From the NCBI GenBank assembly GCA_000733355.1, contig JNVV01000009.1, positions 945,605 through 1,009,604 of the forward strand: a DNA stretch of 64,000 nt. The letters run 5' to 3'. Source of the stretch: Falciphora oryzae (taxonomy: Eukaryota > Ascomycota > Sordariomycetes > Magnaporthales > Magnaporthaceae). Of this stretch, positions 42,283 through 52,939 are shown one piece after another. Under the pieces are notes generated by a model. The model searched no databases. It was not told the DNA's origin and saw only the letters and a list, made by a program, of their open reading frames with translations. The first letter of the stretch is position 1, and every line of letters starts with the position of its first letter. A program made the position numbers and the translations under genes.

Positions 42283-43954
42283 ATGGATGCGGCCACAGCA
42301 GCAGGCCTTGGCATAGCGCAGTCTCCCTAGTGGCTGGCGCCAAAGGCGTACTCGATGGCTTCATCTTCCTCAGCGAAGTGTGGGCGAATCAAAGGCCCGC
42401 CGACGGCTTCCTGCCTATCAAGTTTCAGGTCGAGCAGTATCGCTTCGAGAACTGGGTCGAGCATTTGGAGCTCAGTCACGGCAAAAAACTGCAGAAAGTT
42501 ACTCAGCCAGCCAGCCGAAAGTGTCAAGCTAATCTTGAACTTCCTAACCGAGACGCAAAGATAACACAGTATCTCCGCAAAATGGAGGATGAATACGGAA
42601 TCAGGATCGTGGAGCATGGAAGCTACGAGGGGGTGCAGAACATCCAAGAAGCCATGCAGCGACTGACAATCAAGCAAAGCGAACACGACAATGCGAACAA
42701 GTCGCTGAGGAAGGCGTTCAGGGTCACACTCGACAAGCCCAAATTTGAGAAGCTGCCGGAACGCCTCAAGTACTTCAATAACAGCCTGGAACGGTTTCTC
42801 TCATTTGGGGAACTTCGGATGCTCCGGCAGGGGCTTCCCTCCGGCTTGGTCCCGCAGGCTGGCGTAGAGGATCTCCGCGCGCTTTCAGAGTCCTCACAAC
42901 CGCTTCTCGTGCTGTGCGCCGCCGCGAAGTCAATCAAGCTTACGACAACCTTTGCGACCCCCGGGATCCGCACGGTAGAGCCAGGCGAGCTGATTGGGGT
43001 GAGAAGCGCGGAGAAGCTGCGCGGTGTTGCCATCCGTGGCACGCGTTCAGGGAAAACAATGGGAAAACGGAGGAGGTCATCATCGACCACAAGCAGTGCA
43101 ATCAGAGCCTTAGCCCCGAACAGAAGATGGAGGCGCTGAAGAGACTCAAGGCCTTGCACCTCTTGTTCAATCACTTTGCGCAGCGCAAAACAACCGAGTT
43201 CCGCATTCTGCCCCGCCTGGGCCTCCTCCAGAATCTAGGGAACGCCACCCGATACGATGGGTTCGTCTTCCGGCATCCCCTCGAGGGCCTTGAGCGGCTG
43301 GAGTCACTGCACCAGACTCTCCAAGGGAGAACGAATGTGCCCCTCGGAGACCGTTTCCGACTCGCCCAGAATCTGGCCTCGAGTCTTCTTCTTCTGCACT
43401 CCTCAAAGTGGCTTCACAAGAACCTCCGAAGCAAGAACGTCATCTTCTTCCGTAAGAAGAGCGCCGATCCCCTCAGCACGGAGCATATCTCGTCACCATA
43501 CCTGATTGGCTTCTCATACGCGAGGCCCGATAGGCCCGGCGAGGCCTCCATGGAGCGACCCGACGACGGTGAGCTGGGCAAGCTGGACTTTTACCGCCAT
43601 CCCAACTTCGCCAAGGAATCCACGCGCAGGAACGACATCCACAGCCTGGGGGTTCTCTTGTTCGAAATCGGCCACTGGAAGCCGGTAGACAAGACCTGCG
43701 GAGACGACCTGAAGGGGGCGGGGAAGCACATAGCAGACGAGCAGGACGTGCGTCGGCACTTATTGGGAGGTTGCCGCAAACCTCTTCTTAGCAAGATGGG
43801 TACTATATACGCGTCGGCTGTTCGACGCTGCCTCGAGGGAAACTTCTCGCCCTCCGCAGCAAAAGTGGATGACAACATGGACGATGATGAAGATGATTTC
43901 GTGCATGACTTCTGGTTCATGGTTGTCGAAGAGTTGGAGAGCTGCCATGCTTGA
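42283..43954 (+). pseudogene. HeLo-type / pseudokinase protein gene with two frame breaks
   Basis: The N-terminal part resembles a HeLo prion-inhibition-and-propagation domain (VAGAKGVLDGFIFLSEVWAN), as in HET-S-type fungal cell-death proteins. The second half is kinase-like, with RLAQNLASSLLLLHSSKWLHKN, DIHSLGVLLFEIG and a DFYRHPN loop. The catalytic HRD is replaced by HKN, and the DFG position reads IGFSYA, so it is a pseudokinase. The parts are not in one frame. The ATG-containing frame (start 42283, MDAATAAGLGIA) hits a stop at 42328; the HeLo-like sequence continues in another frame to about 42998; the kinase part continues in a third. The second switch could be a 74-nt intron (42999-43072) with a poor GAG acceptor. 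The first has no intron explanation. Either two indels have inactivated the gene or the sequence has errors. Confidence 0.55.
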
Positions 43955-44287
43955 GGGCTCTATCCTTGTGGAAATTCTCGGGGCGTGTGTTTTCTTTTTC
44001 TTCCTTTTTTTCGGTCAATTAGGGTAGGAGCGGGACTCGGTTTCCTTGCATCTATTAAGCACCTTGCATAAATATTATCTATCTAGGTATGCCCACCGGC
44101 TGGGGAGACGCTGAACACCAGGGGCCCTCATCCAATAGAAATTCAAGATCAACTTTGGTAAGGCTGGGTTTCGGGCATGGACACGAACGAATGTTGGGCA
44201 TCCCACATTCGCCTGAAAAGTCCCTGCTACTCACTCGCAAGCACCAGGCTTCAACCCGCCTTCGATTATCAGCCCCCGAGTCACATC
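43955..44287. other. Short intergenic region
   Basis: These 333 bp lie before the HET gene. A second in-frame ATG at 44177 would extend that protein by 37 residues (MDTNECWASHIR). Confidence 0.5.
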
Positions 44288-46758
44288 ATGTTCTCGCTCA
44301 GGCGGCATATTTCTCCACGCCACACAACAAAGTACTCTTACACCTTTTTGCCGGAGGGCAGTGTACGACTTATCCGACTTCTGCCAAGCTTGGACGAAAA
44401 ATCCCGCATAGAATGTCGGATCATCACCCTTTCCAGGCTGGACTCAGAAGGAAGCCATCTGTACGAGGCCCTGTCGTACGTCTGGGGATATGAAATGGCG
44501 AAAGACCCTATCTATATCGACAACAACAAGCTGCAGGTGACGGAAAACCTCTACGCAGCGCTATCACATCTTCGGCATTGCTCTCTGGAAAGGATCCTGT
44601 GGATCGATGCTATTTGTATCAATCAGGATGACACGGCCGAGAAGAGCCGGCAGGTTCAAGCTATGGCCAAGATCTATTCCAAAGCAAGCCGCGTGATCAT
44701 TTGGCTTGGAGAAGCAACCGACAAAGGCGACCGTGTGCTCGAAGCAATACACAAGGCCCACCAAAGGAAGCACATGACCTCGTTCTCCGAACCAGAACTT
44801 TCAGCTGCTCTCGCGCAGAAGCACGCACAGTCCAGAAACAAAAATGCAAGCCAGCAGGCTGTCCTCAAACTTCTCGAGCGGCCCTGGTTTCAACGCATCT
44901 GGGTTAGTCACAAACTATCAAGCATGGGCGCAGGCGATTAACACTTTGAGACTAGGTCCTTCAAGAGGTTGCCGCCGCTAAACAAATTCTACTTCGATGT
45001 GGCGCCGTAGAGATCGACGGATATTCATTCTGCTCGGGAATGGAAGCATTGGGGCACTATCAAAGCTCCCCAGAGCTAAGCAGCCTGCTCCATTCCATCA
45101 CCTATCTCATAAGAGGCACGGGTTTCCGTCCCAGGTCCGGGCCGACCGGCAGATTTTCCCTAAATATCCGCCCTTTAGGTGAATTGCTGGATATGTACCA
45201 AGACCGCAAGGCGACGGACCTTCGTGACAAAGTTTACGCCCTGCTCGGCATGAGCCTAGATGACCCAAGCGAAGGAGGGTTGTCAGCAGACTACGAGGCC
45301 CCATGGCGGGACGTCTTTCGGAAAACTATCCGCTTCTGCCTCTCCAATCAAGTATCCGTCACCACCTGGGATGAAAAGGAGATGGCCGTGGTGGAATCCA
45401 AGGGCTGCGTTCTTGGAAGAGTAGCTTCGGCAAGCGAAGACGCTACCCGAAATGACAGACAACGCATCAAGATCACCTGGAAGCGTGCGCCGAGCTATGC
45501 CGACAAAGAAGGAACACAATCATCTGATATCATCTTCCAGGCATCGGCTAAAGTCATCAAAGAAGGAGACGTTGTCTGCCTCATAGAAGGAGCATCAACG
45601 CCTACCATTGTCAGGCTATGCGATGGGTATTTAACCATCATCATGGCGACAGTTCCCCTAACAGGCAATCTGCCAAAGTGGGTAGATTCGATCGCAGTCT
45701 TCCCAATTAATTTCCTACTCATCTGGGACTGGAGCAAATCCCGAGGGCTGCGGGGTGCGGGGGACTATGAGGATTCCATAGGCGGCCGAGGGATACCCAA
45801 GTGTCCAAGTGCGGGGTGTGAGTGCTCAGATACTTTGGACAAGGCTTCCAGATGGTGGAACTTGGGGCTGCTGTTAAGCGGAATGGAGCGATATGAAGAG
45901 GCAAAAAAGTATCTCCGGAAGGCAGCCGATATCTATAGTATTGGAGCGGCATCAAGGAGTGTGGACAACACTAAAAAGGAGCACGTGCGTTGGAGGAGGG
46001 AGGACGAGAAGACGCTGAAGACAATGGAGGAGCTTCTTGTTCATGGCAAACGCGCCGTCATCGAGGAGGGGTACAAGGAGCACAGCCGCACTCCACTGCA
46101 GTGGGCCGCCGAGGAGGGCTGTGAGGTGTTCGCCCGGCTGCTGGTCGAGAACGGCGCTGATGCCGAGGTGAAGGACGACAAGTCTGACCAAACGCCACTC
46201 TCGAAAGCTGCCGAAAACGGACACGCACCCGTCGTGAGGCTGCTAGCCGTGGACGCAGGCGCCAACATTGAGGCTATAAACAACAAGGAGGACACGCCTC
46301 TGCATCTCGCCGCGAGCAACGGCCACGAAGCCGTTGCGAGGCTGCTAGCCGTGGAGTTAGGCGCTAAGGTTGAGGCCAGAAACGGCATGCGGGAAACGCC
46401 TCTACATTTTGCCGCGCAAAACGGGCATGAATCGGTCGCAAGACTGTTTGTTGTGGAGTTGGGCGTCGACAAGGAGGCTAAAGACCGCTTTGGGCATAGG
46501 CCTTTGCACCATGCTGCGCGATGGGGGCATGAGCGCGTCGTAAAGTTGCTGGTCATGGAGTTTGGCGCTGATAGGGAGGCCCAAGACCACATGGGGCGTA
46601 CGCCGCTGCATTTTGCTGCGGAGTATGGACATGAGGCCGCTACAAAGTTCCTGCTGGGGCTGGGGGTTGATAAGGAGGTCAGAACCCGGGCAGGTGACAC
46701 GCCGCTGGAACTTGCAATAGGACGCGGGCAGGAGGCCGTCGCGAAGCTTTTTGTATGA
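44288..46758 (+). CDS. HET-domain protein with ankyrin repeats
   Basis: Two exons (44288-44902, 44956-46758) give 805 residues; an upstream ATG at 44177 would give 842. The HET domain occupies about residues 25-220. It shows its three signature blocks: LYEALSYVWG, ILWIDAICINQDD and WFQRIWVLQEVAAAK, the intron lying exactly within the last. HET domains trigger cell death in vegetative incompatibility and are relatives of TIR domains. A mid-region follows with one TPR-like helix pair (WWNLGLLLSGMERYEEAKKYLRKA). The C-terminal 240 residues are seven ankyrin repeats of about 34 residues (RTPLQWAAEEG to DTPLELAIGRG). The protein ends inside the seventh repeat. The ankyrin array is the presumed sensor, the HET domain the effector; this pairing is known from fungal NLR-like proteins. 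No NTPase domain is visible. Confidence 0.85.
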
Positions 46759-47008
46759 CAGTCATCTTTTCGGTAGTTTAGGTAGTCTTGAGGCTAGGAT
46801 TACAACATAGCTCATAGATGCCGCTTACAGTGATATCCCCCACCACGTTGAGCCACGGACCATTCCGTTTTGACACATTCATATGTGAGCTACGAGGATA
46901 TCATCACTTCCATGCTTTTATCAATGCTAGTGCGGAGCGGTGTGCTTTGCGCTCATCCCCGGTTTTTGCCTTTCTCGAGCGCCCTCCCAGTATCAAACAC
47001 CACACTTC
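46759..47008. terminator. Convergent 3' ends of HET and Hsp70-like genes
   Basis: Only 250 bp lie between the two stop codons, so the transcripts' 3' ends may overlap. No hairpin or AATAAA-type signal was clearly identified. Confidence 0.3.
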
Positions 47009-49762
47009 TCATCGGTTCCCGACTTGTGCGCCCTCTTGGTCCCACTGCAAAGTTTGAAAGTCAGCAGCAGGTCGACCAAAATGTATAAACAATCGAGTAA
47101 TGGCCTGCGATGGGGGCTTGTGAAATAAAATAAAAAAAAAACCCAAACTCACGGTTATTTCTATGGGGTCGTGGTCGCCCGAAAATTTGTGGCCGTTGAA
47201 CCAGAGTTCAAACCGGATCTCGGCCGGCGCGACAATCACACGTACGTCGAAGTTGCAGACGTAGAACCTCTTGCTCCGCCTGAATCTCCCACGGGACTGC
47301 TTCTTCATCTCTAGCTCGCTGATCGGTATGCCCGAGAGGTCGCTCTTGACCGTGCAGAGCTGTTTTGCCCTCTCTGTTTTGTAATTTTGACGTCCGGTTA
47401 GTTTATGACTCCCGGATTGGCCGGGCCCCGTGCATTGCCTCGATCTGGGGAGAGTGGAAAGAAAACAAACCGTCTTTGATGCTCTTGGGCAGCTTGTCCC
47501 GGTCGCTGTTGGAGATCATTATTATGGCATCCCATGCCCGAACTGAGCTCTCGGCGTCAATCTTTTGACTGAAGCTCGACGCCAGGGGGTGGCTCGGATC
47601 AATCATATCGCCCTGTGAGATGGGAAGAGGATTGTAAGCATCTGTATTGCATATGGGGCACATTGGGAAGCAACCAACCTTTTTGATGACCCAGTCTATT
47701 TGCCCAGTCGCACTAAGCAACCCAACGTCAAGACAGTTAGTTAGCTTTTCTCTGGCCTGGCTCGCCCACAACATAAAGGTTGGCACTTCCCACCTGCACC
47801 ACCGCTGAAAGAATTTGGGGAAGGATATAGGGTGATGAAAAGACATAAGAAGCAGGAAAGGAAACAGGAGAGGAAACAGGACAACGGGGGTGCCATCGCT
47901 TTCGTCGTGAACAAGTCTGGGCCTCAGTTGAGAAGACTCGATGCTTCTGCTTACTATTTCTGTCCGTCGAGCGGATCCTCTTTGATGTCCTCGTCAATGT
48001 GGATCTCTGGGTTGTACTTGATCTTACACACGAGGCCGTAGCTGGCCCTAGCGCGCCGCTGTACCAAGACCGGCTTGTGTCCTGTGTCGAGCTTCTGCAT
48101 CCTGTCGAGAAGAAGCCCCTTGACGACGACAAGCTGGGGATCCGGTGCCTGAAGGATCTGCATCTGCCGAGCGCATGGGTGTGGTCTCTTGGCCAGCTCC
48201 TTCTCGAGAATGTCACGGACATAGGCTGAGCTGCCGAGTCCGCCAGAGAGAACCATGTAGTTCTTTTTGACCAACGTTAGCTGTCGTCCTATGAGCGGAA
48301 GTGGGGGCAAAACACCAACCATATGTGCTGACTGGTAGTTTGAATGCACCCAGTCTAGTTGATCCCGGATCTTGTTGAGCATGCTCTGGATGTGTGGGTC
48401 AAAGAGGGACTGTATCTCCTCCCTGTATTGAACCACGCAGCATGTGCATGTGTCAGTTATCGTATCCCTGAGAATGCTACAGCGATGCATCTGCCTGAAT
48501 TTTTACTCTGTGTGACGCAACTGACAGGTGTCGACGTACCGTGAGAAGAGCATGCGCCCAGACTCTATTCCGGCCCCGGCATGGCTAAAGTTGTAGCCTA
48601 CTCCTTCCAGAGGGAGCCTGTATACTTCCGAGGCGTAAACGCGCTCGCCAAACTTGTGCTTCATGATACGGAAGCGTTCGCTGCGCACAAGTTTGTGGGC
48701 ACATCCGGGAGGCAGCTGGTGCTGCAGTTCAGGGAAAAACCGCAAGCGAGAAGCCACGAGAGCTAAGAAACCACGATCGATGAGGGTGGCGCCGATTCCG
48801 ACGCCATCGACCTCGGCGAGTTGGGCTAGGGAGGGGAAAGGTCTGGAGGCCTCGACGACCTGCATGACGGCGAAGTCGGTGGTGCCGCCGCCGGCGTCGA
48901 CCGACATGAAGATGTCGCCTTTTACAAAGTCGACGGCCGTGTTTTTCACCGTGGCCACGGCGGCGGCCTCGGACTCGGTCAGGTCGACAGCGGCCGTGTG
49001 CTTGGGCCCGCCGGTGCCAAAGCCGGCGTCTTTGATCACGTCTTTGAAGGTATTGACAATCTCCTGCGACCGCCACGTCGTCGGAACGCTGAAGATGAAC
49101 TCGACCGCCAGGCTGGCCCAGCCGCCGGTGCCGCTCAGGCCGGCCTGCGATTCGATCGTCTCCTTGACGTGAGTGTAGATCTGCCGCAGATAGTCGGAGG
49201 CCAGCACGCGGGCATCCTCGGGACTCTCGGGTGCTGCCGAGATTCCTTGCTTCTGAGCCTCGAGCAGCGTGGCCTTATCGAGGAAGATCTTGAAGAACTC
49301 CCGGCGGTCCTTTTTCTTGGCAACCGACCCCGCGCCGCCATCGGCAGGTTTGTCACTGGCAGGGGCGTCGGCGGGCTTGTCGCCGCCGGGGCTTACCTTC
49401 TCGCCATCCTCTTCTTCCTCGACGTCGTCGTCACAGAGGAAGCCCCAGGATGTGACCTCCTTCTTGGGGTTGTAGACGAGACATGTGTGCACCTTTTGCT
49501 CGTTCTTGGCCGAAGCTCCTGGCCAGTTGTGGACGATCTGGATGGGGGTTTGCAGCGCCTCTGCCTGCTGGGGCCGGGCCCATCCCACACCTGAAGCGAG
49601 CGGCGGGCAGCGGGGGAAAATTTCCCGGGTTTTGCGATTAGACTACTGTGCCTCACTATCACGTCGGCAAATCGACGGGGTTGCCAGCGGCGGGAGATGT
49701 AACCTACCAGTGTAGGTGGTTCCGAAGTCGATGGCGACCAGAATGTCGGGCCTGTCGTCCAT
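47009..49762 (-). CDS. Hsp70-like ATPase (fungal actin-like Hsp70 family)
   Basis: Eight exons (49762-49708, 49590-48540, 48422-48320, 48262-47955, 47712-47679, 47612-47471, 47373-47153, 47044-47009) join in frame to 650 codons (649 residues). The nucleotide-binding domain shows the phosphate-1 loop ILVAIDFGTTYTG at the N-terminus, the phosphate-2 loop FMSVDAGGGTTDFAVMQ and the adenosine motif YMVLSGGLGSSAYV, the ordering expected of Hsp70/actin ATPases. Canonical Hsp70 substrate-binding sequences are absent. The C-terminus is a beta-rich segment (RFRRSKRFYVCNFDVRVIVAPAEIRFELW). An Asp/Glu-rich plus Pro/Ala insert occupies about residues 60-100. This divergent Hsp70-like family is expanded in Pezizomycotina; its function is unknown, and it is often encoded near HET or NLR genes. 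The gene is convergent with the HET/ankyrin gene. Confidence 0.85.
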
Positions 49763-51268
49763 ATTCTTTTGTTTACCAGCGACCAAGAAAACTAAGGGAA
49801 GGAGGATGTGATGCGGGAAAAGTGGCTGCAGAACGGCCTGCAGCAGGATTGGAAATCGAAGGCGAGAACAGCACCCCGACAGGACATGCATACATACCTA
49901 ACCAGCAGCCCTGCAGAGCCTGCCTCGCGGTTGACAGGCGGCTCCCCTTGAGCTTGATAGACTCTATAAAAAAAAAAAATAAAAAAAAATAAAAAAAAGG
50001 CTGGGACGGTCGGATCTAGAGCCCGACGCTGTGGAGGTGGGCGGGCGGCGCTGCAAGCTTGGCCGGCTCCAAAAAGGATGGCGGATGGGGCGGCCACAGG
50101 GCCACCTTTTTCGGCAATATCGATCCTTTCGGGGATTATCTCATTTTGCATCCAAACCCCGGGCTGCTCCCTGCGTGCCCCTTTTTGTCTGCTGATTCTT
50201 GGTCCAGTGTTCCTGCCAAAGATTCACAGACGTTAGGGACGAAGGTAATTTAGCGCTGCACGGGAAAACAGCCCTATTCTGCGCAGGCCATGCTCGTGCA
50301 GAGCACAATTACACCAGAAGCACAGCCACACAGTTGAGTCCATTGGGCCAAAATGAGCTGTCACGGCCCTAGCAAGCGACCCCTGCAAGCAGCATGTTGG
50401 TCGTTTGCCGTCGTCTTGAGAAGATGCCGCCTGCCCCATCCCTTTTGCGGTTAGCGTCGCATCGGCGAGTGGGCCGGACGCGATCTCTCCAAATAGGAAA
50501 GGGCTGGGGCACTGCCGCAAACGCCAACAGCCACTCCGTGCAGATCCCCACCAAGTTTGCACTGAGTGGGGCTGCAGCATTTTTCAGCGTGCGTAATTGG
50601 AAAGCGTGGACGTGGGCAACTCCTCGATGCACCCGAATGGATTCCTCCGCTTTTCGCACTTTGGGTTGAGCCATCGAAGCCCAGCCAAAACATGCGCCAA
50701 TGACCTGACCGCCCTACCCAAGCGATTGGACGACAGCACCGTTTTGATTCCTGGTGGCCTGCCCTGTCTGCGGCCTGTTCGTCTGATAGTCTACACAGCC
50801 ACCTGCGGATCATGTCTGGCGTCGATGCATCTCTGTATTGTGCATTTTGGCACCAGAAAGCAAGCACGAACATGCACCGAACAGAGCCAGGCTCAGTGGT
50901 CCCTTGCACCCGCTCATCGCTCGATTTCACAAGCCCACGCTAACCATGTCCTGCGCGTTTTACCCGTATAAGATGAAGGACCGGGGTGTGCGGCTATGAC
51001 CTCGGTCGTTGGTGGGAGGGGCGTGCGGGCGCCTGGCAGGGTCTCGCACAGCATTGCAGGCTGATATGATAGGTAGCCAACCATCAAACATGCTGCTCCC
51101 GCTTGCATGTTGTCAACCGCGCTTCATACACCTCCTTGCTTTTCAGTGCCGACGCTTTGTACGCTTCCTTGACTTTTAGAAAGATCCCGCCGTTACTGGC
51201 GCAGCCGTGGCTTCTCCTGTATCACCTAGAAGGCCTTCCAAGACCCTGGTGCAGCTCCGTCAACCAAC
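49763..51268. other. 1.5-kb intergenic region
   Basis: No supported gene. An A-rich run lies around 49968-49999. The rest is mixed sequence with short frames of no visible family. Confidence 0.5.
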
Positions 51269-52939
51269 ATGGCTGATGCGCCCTCATCGGCTGGTGAGCC
51301 TCCTAAGCCTCCGCCCGAGGAGTCCAAACCACCACCAGCAGCAGCTGAGGACTCGAAGCCGACACCACGACCACCACCATCACCACCTCCTTCTCCAGCT
51401 AGCCCAGATCCACCACCACCTTCAGACTCTCCCGCACTGCCGCCTCCCCCGCCCCCTCCACCACCTGCCCCGTCGTCACCTGCACCTCCTCCGCCTGCAT
51501 CAGAGAAGAAGCCCCTGCAGACATCGACAACTCCTCCACCTGCAAAGACTCCGGCTCCTGCAGCTGACGCCAAGTTATCCTCCCTGTCATCGTCAACGGC
51601 CTCCAGCAGCGGCACAGCCAGCTCCACCAGCGGCCCCTCTAACACCTCCAACACCCCAACTGGCATTGCCGGGCTGACAAACGCCCTAGGCGCGGCCGAC
51701 GGCGGCGCGGCTGCAAGCAGCCCAGGCCTCGACAGTGGGGCCGTAACCGGCATCGCGCTCGGTGCAGCCGTGCTCGGATTTGCACTAGGCGCCCTGGCGG
51801 CCATGTTCTTCAGGAGAAAACACAGGAGAGCCGAGAGCGAAAACGGGGCCTCCTCGTCCTCCCTCTGGCGTCGGCCCAGAGTCGTTGACCACATCGGCAC
51901 CAAGGACGCCGTGGGGATGTCGGCAGTGCCCGTGGTCAAAGCCACACGCGCCCGTCGGCGCTCATCCTCTTCGTCGTCGTCATCCTCCATTCTTTCACCA
52001 CTAGCTGTGGTGGCGAGGGCGGCGTCGGCGCAAGCAGTACATCCAGCAACGTCAGCCGCAGCATCAGACCCGCTCCGGCTGGACCAGTTCCTGCTCTCGC
52101 CGGCGCCGGACCAGATCATCACGTCGGAGCTACAAGCACTCGACCACCTCATCCAACTGCACGTCGAAAATTATTGCCCCCTGGACCGCATGCAACCGTC
52201 GACTGCTGTCCGCGGCGAGCTCCAGCGCGCGCTAGCGGACTTGGGGTTGGGCACAGAACCATCTGCGCCAACGCTGGTGCAGGTGGTCACGCTTGCCATA
52301 AACCCAAAGACCAGACACGCGGCGCTTAGGCACGTTATCGCCAGCGCCATGTCGCAGAGCGTGATGCTCAGCTCAACGGGCAAGTTTTCACTACTACCAT
52401 CATCAATGGTTATCTTTATGACGGAGATGGCGCCAACTGAAAAGGACAGGGGCAGTCCGAAAGGTACGTCTGTGTCTATTACGCTTTTATCCGATATATC
52501 CGTACGACCGGTGTCTGTTTACTAACATGGGTCTCGTCAAAAAGCTGTTTCTGCTGCTCTCACACGATGGCGGCAAATGTCTGCATTCCTCATTCACTCC
52601 AACAGGTCCGACAGGGGCACCCTGGTTCCTACAGAGGCCATGGTCGGCGACAAGGTGAAGAAGCTGGCGGCTGCCCTCAACAAGTTCCTGGCCACCTTTG
52701 TGGACCCGCAAATGTCGGACCAGCAGCAAGGCCACTTGCACGACCTCCTGATGGAGTGCGCCAAGTTCGGATACCTGCTGCTCTCCCAGCCAGGAGAGTT
52801 CTGCTTGCGGCAAGTCGCCGAAGACCAGAGCAAGGGCCACCTCGTCGTGTGCCCCGGACTGGACAAGGTTGGGGACGAGCAAGGGGAGGCGTACAGTCCT
52901 TCCAGAACCCTGCTGGTCCCGGCGACGGAGCGGATTTGA
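51269..52939 (+). CDS. Proline-rich single-pass membrane protein
   Basis: Two exons (51269-52463, 52545-52939) give 529 residues. The intron has a GTACGT donor and a TACTAAC branch site. The first 100 residues are an extensin-like Pro/Ser stretch (PPPPPPPPPAPSSP). A Ser/Thr-rich stalk follows. The only membrane helix is AVTGIALGAAVLGFALGALAAMFF, at about residues 155-180, followed by RRKHRR, a stop-transfer. There is no signal peptide, so topology could be either way. The C-terminal half looks folded: LDQFLLSPAPDQIITSELQALDHLI, then a helical region ending in exon 2 (KVKKLAAALNKFLATFVD). A surface mechanosensor-like layout is suggested, but the C-terminal domain is unknown to me. Confidence 0.7.
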
